Source of the DNA: JBKDZR01 sp047971485
Lineage (GTDB): Bacteria > Pseudomonadota > Alphaproteobacteria > Rhodobacterales > Rhodobacteraceae
DNA: 29,051 nucleotides
Direction: 5' to 3'
Assembly (NCBI GenBank): GCA_047971485.1
Contig: JBKDZR010000098.1
Coordinates: 1 to 29,051, forward strand
The notes under the pieces were generated by a model that made no database searches, was not told where the DNA came from, and saw only the letters and a list, made by a program, of their open reading frames with translations. The position numbers and the translations under genes were made by a program. Every line of letters begins with the position of its first letter. Position 1 is the stretch's first letter. Shown in pieces: positions 14,630-23,009 of this stretch.

Positions 14630-16404
14630 CAGTCGGGCTCCACAACCCGCAGGGACAATTCGCGCAACTGTTCGTTCTGCGGCAGGTTCGGCGCCCCCAT
14701 CATCAGATCCTCGGCGCGCTGGTTCATCGGGAACATGATGACCTCGCGGATGTTCACCTGATCGGCCAGCAGCATGACAATCCGGTCGATCCCCGCCGCA
14801 CAGCCCCCGTGGGGCGGCGCGCCATAGCGGAAGGCCGTGGCCAGCCCGCCAAAGCGTTTCTCGACCTCTTCCTTCGGATAACCGGCGATCTCGAAGGCCT
14901 TGAACATGATTTCCGGCTGGTGGTTCCGAATGGCCCCAGACACCAGTTCATAGCCGTTGCAGGCCAGATCATACTGGAAGCCCTTGACCGCCAGCGGGTC
15001 GCCCTCAAGCGCGGCCATGCCGCCCTGGGGCATGGAGAAGGGGTTGTGTTCGAAATCGACCTTGCCGGTTTCCGCATCGCGTTCGTACAGCGGGAAATCG
15101 ACGATCCAGGCAAAGGCGAAGCGGTTTTCATCGGTCAGCTTCAGCTCATTGCCGATCTCGACCCGTGCCTTGCCGGCCACGCCCTGAAAGGCCTGCGGCT
15201 TGCCGCCCAGGAAGAAGGCTGCATCGCCCACACCAAGGCCCAGTTGCTGGCGGATCGCCTCGGTGCGTTCGGGCCCGATATTCTTGGCCAGCGGGCCAGC
15301 GGCCTCCAGCCCATCGGCCCCCTCACGCCAGAAGATATAGCCCATCCCGGGCAGCCCTTCCTTCTGGGCAAAGGCGTTCATCCGGTCACAGAACTTGCGG
15401 CTGCCACCCCCCGGCGCGGGAATGGCGCGGATCTCGGTGCCTTCCTGTTCCAGAAGCTTGGCAAAGATCGCAAAACCCGAGCCGCGGAAGTGATCGGACA
15501 CCACCTGCATTTTGATCGGATTGCGCAGGTCCGGCTTGTCGGTGCCGTATTTCAGCAGCGCCTCGGCATAGGGGATCTGCGGCCAGTCGGCATCCACCTT
15601 GCGGCCCTTGCCGAATTCCTCGAACACCCCGGCGATCACCGGCTGGATGGTGTCGAAAATGTCCTGCTGGGTGACGAAGCTCATCTCCATGTCCAGCTGG
15701 TAGAAATCCGTTGGGCTTCGGTCGGCGCGGGGATCCTCATCCCGGAAACAGGGGGCGATCTGGAAATAACGGTCAAAGCCCGACACCATGATCAGCTGTT
15801 TGAACTGCTGCGGCGCCTGCGGCAGGGCGTAGAACTTGCCCGGATGCAGACGCGAGGGCACCAGGAAATCCCGCGCCCCTTCCGGCGAGGACGCGGTGAT
15901 GATCGGGGTCTGGTATTCGCGGAAATCCGCCTGCCACATCCGCCGCCGGATCGAGGCCACCACATCGGATCGCAGCACCATGTTCTGCTGCATGCTGTCG
16001 CGGCGCAGGTCCAGATACCGGTACCGCAGACGGGTTTCTTCGGGGTAATCCTGATCGCCGAAGACCGGCAGCGGCAATTCTTCGGCCGCCCCCAAGACCT
16101 CGATATCGCGGATGAAAACCTCAATCTCGCCGGTCGGGATCTTGGTGTTGACCAGTGCGTCATCACGCGCCTTGACCACCCCGTCGATCCGGATGCACCA
16201 TTCAGAGCGAACCTTCTCGACTTCCGCGAAAACCGGACTGTCGGGATCCGCCAAGACCTGAGTGATCCCGTAATGATCGCGCAGATCGATGAACAGGATG
16301 CCACCGTGGTCGCGCACCCGGTGCACCCACCCGGCCAGACGGACGGTCTGACCGACATCGGTTTTGTTCAACTGGGCGCAGGTATGGCTGCGATAGGCGT
16401 GCAT
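14629..16404 (-). CDS. aspS: aspartyl-tRNA synthetase, probably non-discriminating
   Basis: AspRS attaches aspartate to tRNA-Asp. The 591-residue length and the GAD insertion domain between motifs 2 and 3 mark the bacterial type. An N-terminal OB-fold anticodon domain (GWVHRVRDHGG, 25-35) is followed by motif 2 (FRDEDPRADRSP) and a class II motif 3 near GGCAAGIDR. The specificity position in the anticodon-binding loop is H33. In Pseudomonas-type non-discriminating enzymes this position is His, while E. coli has Leu, so this enzyme may also charge tRNA-Asn for the GatCAB amidation route. That is an inference. The ATG at 16404 has GAGGGA upstream. It is co-translated with a GNAT gene. Confidence 0.96.
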   Translation of the reverse strand: MHAYRSHTCAQLNKTDVGQTVRLAGWVHRVRDHGGILFIDLRDHYGITQVLADPDSPVFAEVEKVRSEWCIRIDGVVKARDDALVNTKIPTGEIEVFIRDIEVLGAAEELPLPVFGDQDYPEETRLRYRYLDLRRDSMQQNMVLRSDVVASIRRRMWQADFREYQTPIITASSPEGARDFLVPSRLHPGKFYALPQAPQQFKQLIMVSGFDRYFQIAPCFRDEDPRADRSPTDFYQLDMEMSFVTQQDIFDTIQPVIAGVFEEFGKGRKVDADWPQIPYAEALLKYGTDKPDLRNPIKMQVVSDHFRGSGFAIFAKLLEQEGTEIRAIPAPGGGSRKFCDRMNAFAQKEGLPGMGYIFWREGADGLEAAGPLAKNIGPERTEAIRQQLGLGVGDAAFFLGGKPQAFQGVAGKARVEIGNELKLTDENRFAFAWIVDFPLYERDAETGKVDFEHNPFSMPQGGMAALEGDPLAVKGFQYDLACNGYELVSGAIRNHQPEIMFKAFEIAGYPKEEVEKRFGGLATAFRYGAPPHGGCAAGIDRIVMLLADQVNIREVIMFPMNQRAEDLMMGAPNLPQNEQLRELSLRVVEPD

Positions 16405-16437
16405 GGCGGTCCCTCGGGCATGATGCTGAGTCCCGCC

Positions 16438-16466
16438 GATACACCTTGGGCATGCGGCGGTGTCAA
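16438..16466 (-). promoter_or_regulatory. promoter of aspS
   Basis: On the minus strand a perfect TTGACA (16466-16461) precedes TGTATC (16443-16438) by 17 bp. The -10 box ends 33 bp before the aspS ATG. This is the best -35 match seen in the window. Confidence 0.65.
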
Positions 16467-16519
16467 GGGCAGGAACGAGAGGTGTTCACAAACGCGCAAC
16501 GAAAGAAGGAGATGCGCCG

Positions 16520-17755
16520 ATGGACATGACCGCCACAATCACCCCCAGCCGAGCCGGCGTGTGGCGGCGTTTGCTGCACCAGTTCCTGACCCAGTATGTC
16601 AAGCACGGCGCGCTGCACCTCGCCTTTCCCGACGGCACCACGGAAACCTATGGCGAGGCCGACATCCCACCCCTGCATCTGCGGCTGAGCGATCCGGCAA
16701 CGATCCGCAAATTGGTCTTCTCGCCCGAGATGGCCGCCGGTGAGGCCTATATGGACGGCACGCTGACGATCGAGGACGACAACCTGCACCGGTTCTTCGA
16801 GATCCTGCTGCAGAACCGCCACGACCGGCCGGGCTGGCTGTTGAACACCAATCTGGCGGTGCGCCAGTTACGTCGGCGGGTCGACCAGCACAATCCTTTG
16901 GGCAAAGCCCAGGACAATGTCGCCCATCACTACGATCTGGATGGCGGCCTCTATGATCTGTTCCTGGATGAGGACCGGCAATATTCCTGCGCCTATTTCC
17001 CCCGACGCGACATGACGCTGGAGGCCGCGCAAGAGGCGAAAAAAACGCTGATCGGCCGCAAACTGTGCCTTTCCCCGGATCAGACGGTACTGGATATCGG
17101 CTGCGGCTGGGGCGGGATGGCGATGACCCTGGCGCGGGATTTCGGGGTAAAGGTGCTGGGCGTCACCCTGTCGCGGGAACAACACGACCTGGCCAATCGC
17201 CGCATCGCCGAGGCCGGGCTGTCCGATCGGATCAAGATCCGGCTGACCGATTACCGCGAGGTCACAGGCCAGTTCGACCGCATCGTATCCGTCGGCATGT
17301 TCGAACATGTGGGCGCCCCCCATTACCCGGAGTTTTTCGGAAAGGTCGCGGATCTGTTGACCGAAGATGGCGTGGCCCTGATCCATTTCATCGGCACCTC
17401 GGCCCCGCCCTCATCGACCAGCCCCTGGGTGGCCAAGTACATCTTTCCCGGCGGCTATATCCCGTCCCTGTCCGAGGTCTTCCGCCCGCTGGAGAAATCC
17501 GGCCTGTGGTGCGACGACATGGAGGTCTGGCGCCTGCATTACGCCTATACCCTGCGCCATTGGTTCGATCGCTTTTCCGCCCGCCGCGATGAAGCGGTGG
17601 CCCTTTATGACGAACGCTTTTACCGGATGTGGCGCTATTATCTGGCGTCATCCGAGATGGCCTTTCGCGATGGGCTGATGGCAATCTATCAGATCCAACT
17701 GTCGCGCCAGCCGGATGCCGTGCCCCTGACCCGCGATTATCTTTACCGCGACTGA
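16520..17755 (+). CDS. cyclopropane-fatty-acyl-phospholipid synthase family methyltransferase
   Basis: The 411-residue enzyme uses S-adenosylmethionine to modify the double bond of unsaturated acyl chains in membrane phospholipids. The SAM motif VLDIGCGWGGMA lies at about 190-201. Upstream NVAHHYDLDGGLYDLFLD (133-150) and YSCAYF with C157 match the CFA synthase active-site region, as do MFEHVG (260-265) and the later FIFPGGYIPS-like segment (KYIFPGGYIP). The ATG at 16520 is preceded by AAGGAG and is preferred over the upstream in-frame ATG at 16460. Many alphaproteobacteria carry several homologues, some of which make methylated or furan fatty acids rather than cyclopropane ones, so no gene symbol is given. 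It is divergent from aspS and lies 82 bp before carB. Confidence 0.9.
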   Translation: MDMTATITPSRAGVWRRLLHQFLTQYVKHGALHLAFPDGTTETYGEADIPPLHLRLSDPATIRKLVFSPEMAAGEAYMDGTLTIEDDNLHRFFEILLQNRHDRPGWLLNTNLAVRQLRRRVDQHNPLGKAQDNVAHHYDLDGGLYDLFLDEDRQYSCAYFPRRDMTLEAAQEAKKTLIGRKLCLSPDQTVLDIGCGWGGMAMTLARDFGVKVLGVTLSREQHDLANRRIAEAGLSDRIKIRLTDYREVTGQFDRIVSVGMFEHVGAPHYPEFFGKVADLLTEDGVALIHFIGTSAPPSSTSPWVAKYIFPGGYIPSLSEVFRPLEKSGLWCDDMEVWRLHYAYTLRHWFDRFSARRDEAVALYDERFYRMWRYYLASSEMAFRDGLMAIYQIQLSRQPDAVPLTRDYLYRD

Positions 17756-17767
17756 CCGGCGCTCCCC

Positions 17768-17795
17768 TTGCGCCCCGGGCGGGCATCTCTATAAC
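17768..17795 (+). promoter_or_regulatory. probable promoter of carB
   Basis: TTGCGC (17768-17773) and TATAAC (17790-17795) are 16 bp apart. The -10 box matches 5 of 6 bases. It ends 42 bp before the carB ATG, which has GAGAGG 9 nt upstream. carB therefore seems to have its own promoter. Confidence 0.5.
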
Positions 17796-17837
17796 CCTCA
17801 CGAATTTGCCCACACCCGAGTCGAGAGGCCGCGCCCC

Positions 17838-20800
17838 ATGCCCAAACGCACCGATATCTCCTCCATCATGATCATCGGCGCAGGGCCTATCGTGATCGGT
17901 CAGGCCTGCGAATTCGACTATTCCGGCGCCCAGGCCTGCAAAGCCCTGCGGGAAGAAGGCTATCGGGTTATCCTGGTCAACTCGAACCCCGCCACGATCA
18001 TGACCGATCCGGGCCTTGCCGACGCCACCTATATCGAACCGATCACCCCCGAGGTGGTCGCCCGGATCATCGAGAAGGAACGCCCCGATGCGCTGTTGCC
18101 CACCATGGGCGGGCAGACCGGGCTGAACACATCGCTGGCGCTGGCCGATATGGGCGTTCTGCACAAGTTCGGCGTGGAACTGATCGGGGCCAACCGCGCC
18201 GCCATTGAAATGGCCGAGGACCGCAAGCTGTTCCGTGAAGCCATGGACCGCATCGGGCTGGAAAACCCCAAGGCCACCATTGCCAACACCATGGAAGAAT
18301 GCTGGTCGGCCCTGGAACATGTGGGCCTGCCGGCCATCATCCGCCCCGCCTTTACCCTGGGCGGCACTGGTGGGGGCATCGCCTATAACCGCGAAGAGTT
18401 CGAACATTTCTGCCGCTCAGGCCTGGATGCATCGCCGGTCAGCCAGATCCTGATCGACGAAAGCCTGCTGGGTTGGAAAGAATTCGAGATGGAGGTCGTC
18501 CGCGACCGCGCCGACAACGCCATCATCGTCTGCTCCATCGAAAACGTCGACCCCATGGGCGTGCATACGGGCGATTCGATCACCGTTGCCCCGGCCCTGA
18601 CCCTGACCGACAAGGAATATCAAATCATGCGCAACGGCAGCATCGCCGTTCTGCGCGAGATCGGGGTCGAGACCGGTGGTTCCAACGTGCAATGGGCGGT
18701 GAACCCCGCCGATGGCCGCATGGTGGTAATCGAGATGAACCCGCGGGTGTCGCGCTCTTCGGCGCTGGCCTCCAAGGCCACGGGTTTCCCCATCGCCAAG
18801 ATCGCGGCGAAACTGGCCATCGGCTATACGCTGGATGAGCTGGATAATGACATCACCAAGGTCACGCCCGCCAGCTTTGAGCCGACGATCGACTATGTGG
18901 TCACCAAGATCCCGCGCTTCGCCTTTGAGAAATTCCCCGGTGCCAAGCCCGAGCTGACCACGGCGATGAAATCCGTGGGTGAGGCCATGGCCATCGGCCG
19001 CACCATCCACGAATCGCTGCAAAAGGCGCTGACCTCGCTGGAGACCGGGCTGACCGGCTTTGACGAGATCGCCATCGAGGGCGCCCCCGATCCCGCCGCC
19101 GTGATCCGCGCGCTGTCGGCCCGCACGCCGGATCGGCTGCGGATCATCGCCCAGGCCATGCGCGAAGGCCTGTCGGATGATGACATCCAGGCCGCCACCC
19201 AGTTCGACCCCTGGTTCCTGGCCCGTGTGCGCGAAATCATCGACGCCGAGGCCGAATTGAAACGTGACGGGCTGCCGCGTTCCACCGAGGGTCTGCGCCG
19301 TTTCAAGATGCTGGGCTTCACCGATGCCAGCCTGGCCAAGCTGACCGGCCGGGACGAAGACAACATCCGCCGCGCCCGCCAGAACCTGGGCGTCACGGCC
19401 GTGTTCAAGCGCATCGACACCTGCGCCGCTGACTTCGAGGCCCAGACCCCCTACATGTATTCGACGTATGAGGCCCCGGTGATGGGGGATGTCGAATGCG
19501 AGGCCCGCCCCTCGGACGCCCGCAAGGTAGTGATCCTGGGTGGCGGCCCCAACCGGATCGGCCAGGGGATCGAGTTCGACTATTGCTGCTGCCACGCCTG
19601 TTTCGCGCTGACCGATGCGGGCTTCGAGACAATCATGGTCAACTGCAACCCGGAAACCGTGTCTACCGATTATGACACCTCCGACCGGCTGTATTTCGAG
19701 CCGCTGACTTTCGAGCACGTGATGGAAATCCTGCGGGTCGAGCAGCAGAACGGCACCCTGCATGGCGTCATCGTCCAGTTTGGCGGCCAGACGCCGCTGA
19801 AGCTGGCCAATGCGCTGGAAGAGGCCGGGATCCCGATCCTGGGCACCACGCCTGACGCCATCGACCTGGCCGAAGATCGCGAACGCTTCCAGAAGCTGGT
19901 CATCGACCTGGGTCTGAAACAGCCGTCGAACGCCATTGCCTCGTCCGATGCACAGGCCATCGAGGCGGCGGGCAAGATCGGTTTCCCGCTGGTTATCCGC
20001 CCGTCCTATGTGCTGGGCGGCCGTGCAATGGAAATCGTCCGCGATATGGCGCAACTGGAACGCTACATCGCCGAGGCTGTGGTGGTTTCGGGCAAGTCGC
20101 CGGTGCTGCTGGACAGCTATCTCGATGGCGCCATTGAGGTCGATGTGGATGCCCTGTCGGATGGCACGGATGTTCATGTGGCCGGGATCATGCAGCATAT
20201 CGAAGAGGCCGGTGTTCATTCCGGCGATTCGGCCTGTGCCCTGCCGCCCTATTCCCTGCCCGCCGATATCGTGGCCGAACTGGAACGCCAGACGATCGCC
20301 CTGGCCAAGGCGCTGAACGTGGTCGGGCTGATGAATGTGCAATTCGCGGTCAAGGCCGGTGAGATCTACCTCATCGAGGTGAACCCCCGGGCCAGCCGCA
20401 CCGTGCCCTTCGTCGCCAAGGCCACAGGCAGTCCCATTGCCGCCATCGCCGCCCGGATCATGGCCGGCGAAAAGCTGGCTGGCTTCGATCTGGCCTCGCC
20501 GCGCCCGGATCGCTTCGCGGTGAAAGAAGCCGTGCTGCCCTTTGCCCGCTTCCCCGGTGTCGATACGCTGCTGGGCCCGGAAATGCGCTCTACCGGTGAG
20601 GTGATGGGCTCGGATCAGGATTTCCACATGGCTTTCCTCAAGGCCCAGCTGGGGGCCGGTACCGTCCTGCCCGAGGGCCGCGATGCGGAGGGCACTTCGC
20701 AGAAGGTCTTCCTGTCGATCAAGGAGGCCGACAAGGGCGCAATGCTGCTGGAAACGGCAACCACCCTGCAGGGGCTGGGCTTTACCATCCTGGCCACGCG

Positions 20801-21086
20801 CGGCACGGCGAAATACCTGGACGAAAACGGCATCAAGACCGAACGCGTCAACAAGGTCTATGAGGGCCAGCCCCATATCGTCGATGTGATGAAGAACGGC
20901 GATATCGCGCTGGTGATGAACACCACCGAAGGCGCCCAGGCAGTGGAAGACAGCCGTTCCATGCGCGCCGTCGCGCTGTATGACCGGATCCCCTATTTCA
21001 CCACCCTGGCGGCATCCCATGCCGCCGCTTTGGCGATGAAGGCCCGCGGGGAACGCGAGATCGAGGTGCAGGCGCTGCAAGCTTAG
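17838..21086 (+). CDS. carB: carbamoyl-phosphate synthase large subunit
   Basis: CarB makes carbamoyl phosphate from bicarbonate, ammonia (delivered by CarA) and two ATP, feeding arginine and pyrimidine synthesis. The 1082-residue length is normal. The two homologous ATP-grasp halves are clear: the first opens with MIIGAGPIVIGQACEFDYSG (11-30), and the second repeats the pattern from about residue 563 (ILGGGPNRIGQGIEFDYC). The glycine-rich IIRPAFTLGGTGGG and VIRPSYVLGGRAME segments are the matching ATP-binding loops. The C-terminal 150 residues form the MGS-like allosteric domain. carA is not in the window, so the subunits are encoded apart, as is common in these bacteria. It stands alone, followed by a decayed palindromic repeat. 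Confidence 0.97.
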   Translation: MPKRTDISSIMIIGAGPIVIGQACEFDYSGAQACKALREEGYRVILVNSNPATIMTDPGLADATYIEPITPEVVARIIEKERPDALLPTMGGQTGLNTSLALADMGVLHKFGVELIGANRAAIEMAEDRKLFREAMDRIGLENPKATIANTMEECWSALEHVGLPAIIRPAFTLGGTGGGIAYNREEFEHFCRSGLDASPVSQILIDESLLGWKEFEMEVVRDRADNAIIVCSIENVDPMGVHTGDSITVAPALTLTDKEYQIMRNGSIAVLREIGVETGGSNVQWAVNPADGRMVVIEMNPRVSRSSALASKATGFPIAKIAAKLAIGYTLDELDNDITKVTPASFEPTIDYVVTKIPRFAFEKFPGAKPELTTAMKSVGEAMAIGRTIHESLQKALTSLETGLTGFDEIAIEGAPDPAAVIRALSARTPDRLRIIAQAMREGLSDDDIQAATQFDPWFLARVREIIDAEAELKRDGLPRSTEGLRRFKMLGFTDASLAKLTGRDEDNIRRARQNLGVTAVFKRIDTCAADFEAQTPYMYSTYEAPVMGDVECEARPSDARKVVILGGGPNRIGQGIEFDYCCCHACFALTDAGFETIMVNCNPETVSTDYDTSDRLYFEPLTFEHVMEILRVEQQNGTLHGVIVQFGGQTPLKLANALEEAGIPILGTTPDAIDLAEDRERFQKLVIDLGLKQPSNAIASSDAQAIEAAGKIGFPLVIRPSYVLGGRAMEIVRDMAQLERYIAEAVVVSGKSPVLLDSYLDGAIEVDVDALSDGTDVHVAGIMQHIEEAGVHSGDSACALPPYSLPADIVAELERQTIALAKALNVVGLMNVQFAVKAGEIYLIEVNPRASRTVPFVAKATGSPIAAIAARIMAGEKLAGFDLASPRPDRFAVKEAVLPFARFPGVDTLLGPEMRSTGEVMGSDQDFHMAFLKAQLGAGTVLPEGRDAEGTSQKVFLSIKEADKGAMLLETATTLQGLGFTILATRGTAKYLDENGIKTERVNKVYEGQPHIVDVMKNGDIALVMNTTEGAQAVEDSRSMRAVALYDRIPYFTTLAASHAAALAMKARGEREIEVQALQA

Positions 21087-21179
21087 AGCATGTTGCACAA
21101 AAGCGGATATCGGTTTTGTGCGCCTCGAACATACGGTGTCAAAGACTTGAAGCGTGTCGTGTGAATATGAATGAACGCT
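21087..21179. repeat. degenerate two-hairpin intergenic repeat
   Basis: GCACAAAA (21095-21102) pairs with TTTTGTGC (21114-21121), framed by GCATGTT (21088-21094) and AACATAC (21128-21134) with one wobble. A second weaker unit follows, with AGCGT (21151-21155) and ACGCT (21175-21179). The order AGAGCATG, hairpin, AAAGACTTGAAGCG, hairpin resembles a palindromic repeat I recall between genes in Rhizobiales and Rhodobacterales. It starts directly at the carB stop codon. Confidence 0.5.
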
Positions 21180-21234
21180 ATATGCCCTAGCCTACGACGG
21201 AGACGGAACGCAGCAGGCCCCGGGCGCTGTCGGC

Positions 21235-21252
21235 GGGCCCCTCCGGGGGCTT
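21235..21252 (+). terminator. weak carB-side terminator
   Basis: GCCCC (21237-21241) and GGGGC (21246-21250) form a short stem with a 4-nt loop, extended by two G-U pairs, followed only by TTAA. It lies 150 nt after carB. A short T-run makes it a weak intrinsic terminator at best. Confidence 0.35.
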
Positions 21253-21320
21253 AACCCAAGGGCAATATATTGCGGCTAGAAGGGATCCCGTTGCGCAATG
21301 TGTAACGAGTGACCCTGTAG

Positions 21321-21346
21321 AAGGGGATCGTTTCGGCGGTCCCCTT
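21321..21346. terminator. 7-bp hairpin downstream of ybjN
   Basis: AAGGGGA (21321-21327) and TCCCCTT (21340-21346) are perfectly complementary with a 12-nt loop. It lies 36 nt past the ybjN stop, between convergent genes, and may end either transcript. Neither side has a strong T-run. Confidence 0.35.
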
Positions 21347-21381
21347 TCCCTTGCGCAGCCAGTTCCCCCGGCGAAGGACGG

Positions 21382-21879
21382 TCAGGCGCGGCCGTAGGCC
21401 TCGGCGATAGCAACATCCAGCGCCGCACGGGGTGTCGCATCCCCCCAACCAACCAGTTGAAAGGCCGGGTAGAACCGTTCTGCGGCGGTAATCGCGCTGG
21501 CGATCAAGCTGTTGATCTGGTCGGGATTGGCCAGCTGTCCACCACGCAGGACCAGCCCGTAGCGATAGACCATCATCGACTGTTCATCCCAATAGGTGAA
21601 AGCACCAGACCAGCACATGTCATTGGCATGGTTCACCAATTCATAAAGCTGGCTCAGCCGTTCGCGGGGCGGATCCATCTCGAAACTGACGATCAGCCGC
21701 AGCAATTCATCGCCTTCCGACCAGGCCAGGGTCAGCGAATAGGTCCGCCACTGCCCTTCGACGGCCATGGCAATCTGATCTTCGCCAACCCGATCGAAAT
21801 CCCAAGCATAGTGTTCCGCCAGCGTTTCGACGATGTCGATCGGATGCGTTTCCGCCATTTCATAGTCGGAAAGTGACAT
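21382..21879 (-). CDS. YbjN domain-containing protein
   Basis: The 165-residue protein (from the ATG at 21879) has the YbjN layout: an N-terminal helix HPIDIVETLAEHYAWDFDR, then antiparallel strands IAMAVEGQWRTYSLTLAWSEGDELLRLIVSFEM, and a helical C-terminal half LYELVNHANDMCWSGAFTYWDEQSMMVYRYGLVLRG in the order expected for this type III-secretion-chaperone-like fold. YbjN proteins are cytoplasmic and have been linked to stress and motility in E. coli; the role here is unknown. The frame extends upstream to 21903, but the shorter ATG start gives MSLSDYEMAETHP. The gene is alone and divergent from nothing close, with carB convergent on the left. Confidence 0.85.
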   Translation of the reverse strand: MSLSDYEMAETHPIDIVETLAEHYAWDFDRVGEDQIAMAVEGQWRTYSLTLAWSEGDELLRLIVSFEMDPPRERLSQLYELVNHANDMCWSGAFTYWDEQSMMVYRYGLVLRGGQLANPDQINSLIASAITAAERFYPAFQLVGWGDATPRAALDVAIAEAYGRA

Positions 21880-22073
21880 GCCTGGCCTCGCTCTTTGTTG
21901 CAATGGCCGGGGATCCCCCGACCAATTGGTGCCCGCTCTAGAGACGGCGGGTCAGGCCCGTCCGCTCACTACATATGGTGTGACACATTTCCCAAGCTGT
22001 AAAGCCGAATTCCAGCGTCGTGACGCAATATATCCCGGACCACATCTCTGTGTCCGTTCTGGAACAGTTCTGT

Positions 22074-22095
22074 AAAAAACCCGTAACTTCGGGTT
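22074..22095 (-). terminator. intrinsic terminator of plsC, overlapping the stop codon
   Basis: On the minus strand AACCCG (22095-22090) and CGGGTT (22083-22078) form a stem with a 6-nt loop, followed by a run of T from 22079 down to 22074. The stem begins at the last base of the plsC stop codon (22097-22095). This is the clearest intrinsic terminator in the window. Confidence 0.8.
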
Positions 22096-22862
22096 CAGGT
22101 GGCCCGGGGCGGCACCGGCGTTTCCTTGGCCTGGAACCCGGCCTCAGCCATCAGCCGGTCGGACGCGGTCTCGACCGCCTCTGTCAGGTGCGCCATGAAG
22201 GTCTGGGTCTCCAGTCCGGGGGCGATGGGCGGCAGAAATTCCACCACCGCCAGCCCGGGCCGGCGCAACAGGCTTTGCCGGGGCCAGAACACCCCGACAT
22301 TGGTTGCCGCCGGCACGCAGGCCTGGCCCGTCTCGGCATAAAGCACCCCGGTTCCGATCTTGTAGGGGCGCTGTGCCCCGGGCGCGACCCGGGTTCCCTG
22401 GGGGAAAATGATCAGCTGGCCGGGCTGGCTGCGGCCGGCGCGCACATCGGCCACCATCTGCCGCATCGCCGCACCGCCCTTGCCACGGTCGACCGCCACA
22501 CACCCGATAAGGCGTGCATACCAGCCGACGATCGGCGCCCAGACCAACTGTTTCTTCATGATGAATTTCGGCCGCGGCACGACTGAACAGATCAGGATAA
22601 TATCCAGGAAACTCTGATGTTTGGAGGCAATCAAAACCTCATCCCCGGGGATGGGGCCCCGGATCTCGCTGTGCAAGCCAACCAACCATCGGGCCGACAG
22701 CCGCACCCAGCGGCAATAGTTGCGCACCGCACAAAAGGCCCCCCGGCGATCAAACGCGGCCCATGGCGCAAAGACCAGCGCCATCATCGCCATGACCAGA
22801 TACATCTGGAGGATGAACAAAAGCGACCGCAGCCAGCGCCACGCCGCTGCAATGGATGTCAT
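22095..22862 (-). CDS. plsC: 1-acyl-sn-glycerol-3-phosphate acyltransferase
   Basis: PlsC adds the second acyl chain to lysophosphatidic acid to make phosphatidic acid at the inner membrane. The 255-residue protein has an N-terminal membrane segment at about 12-36. The acyltransferase motif H82-x4-D87 sits in SKHQSFLDI. The substrate-binding motif reads FPQGTR (153-158), with Gln where many homologues have Glu (FPEGTR). The pattern VPAATNVGVFWPR fits the last acyltransferase block. A textbook terminator directly after it indicates it is the end of its transcript. It is divergent from the zinc-ribbon gene. Homologues that make ornithine lipids (OlsA) share these motifs, so the exact acceptor is not certain. 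Confidence 0.9.
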   Translation of the reverse strand: MTSIAAAWRWLRSLLFILQMYLVMAMMALVFAPWAAFDRRGAFCAVRNYCRWVRLSARWLVGLHSEIRGPIPGDEVLIASKHQSFLDIILICSVVPRPKFIMKKQLVWAPIVGWYARLIGCVAVDRGKGGAAMRQMVADVRAGRSQPGQLIIFPQGTRVAPGAQRPYKIGTGVLYAETGQACVPAATNVGVFWPRQSLLRRPGLAVVEFLPPIAPGLETQTFMAHLTEAVETASDRLMAEAGFQAKETPVPPRAT

Positions 22863-22937
22863 CGGTGCCGTACTCCCCTGCGCGCCGCACGCATCTGACC
22901 CGATGGCTACGGAACTGTCCAGAGGCCGGGCATGGCT

Positions 22938-22965
22938 TTGCTTGCGCGGCCACGCCTGCTAGAGA
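22938..22965 (+). promoter_or_regulatory. probable promoter of the zinc-ribbon gene
   Basis: TTGCTT (22938-22943) and TAGAGA (22960-22965) are 16 bp apart. The -10 box ends 44 bp before the chosen ATG at 23010. Confidence 0.35.
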
Positions 22966-23009
22966 ACAGGACGTCCACGATCCCAGGCGAAAGAAGAACT
23001 GGCCGGCCG

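Noticed and set aside
14617..16743. A 708-codon frame opposite aspS and into the CFA-like gene
   Set aside because: Antisense shadow that crosses two real genes in incompatible directions.
18417..21098. An 893-codon frame opposite carB
   Set aside because: Antisense shadow of a strongly coding gene; composition rich in His, Gln and Gly and no family resemblance.
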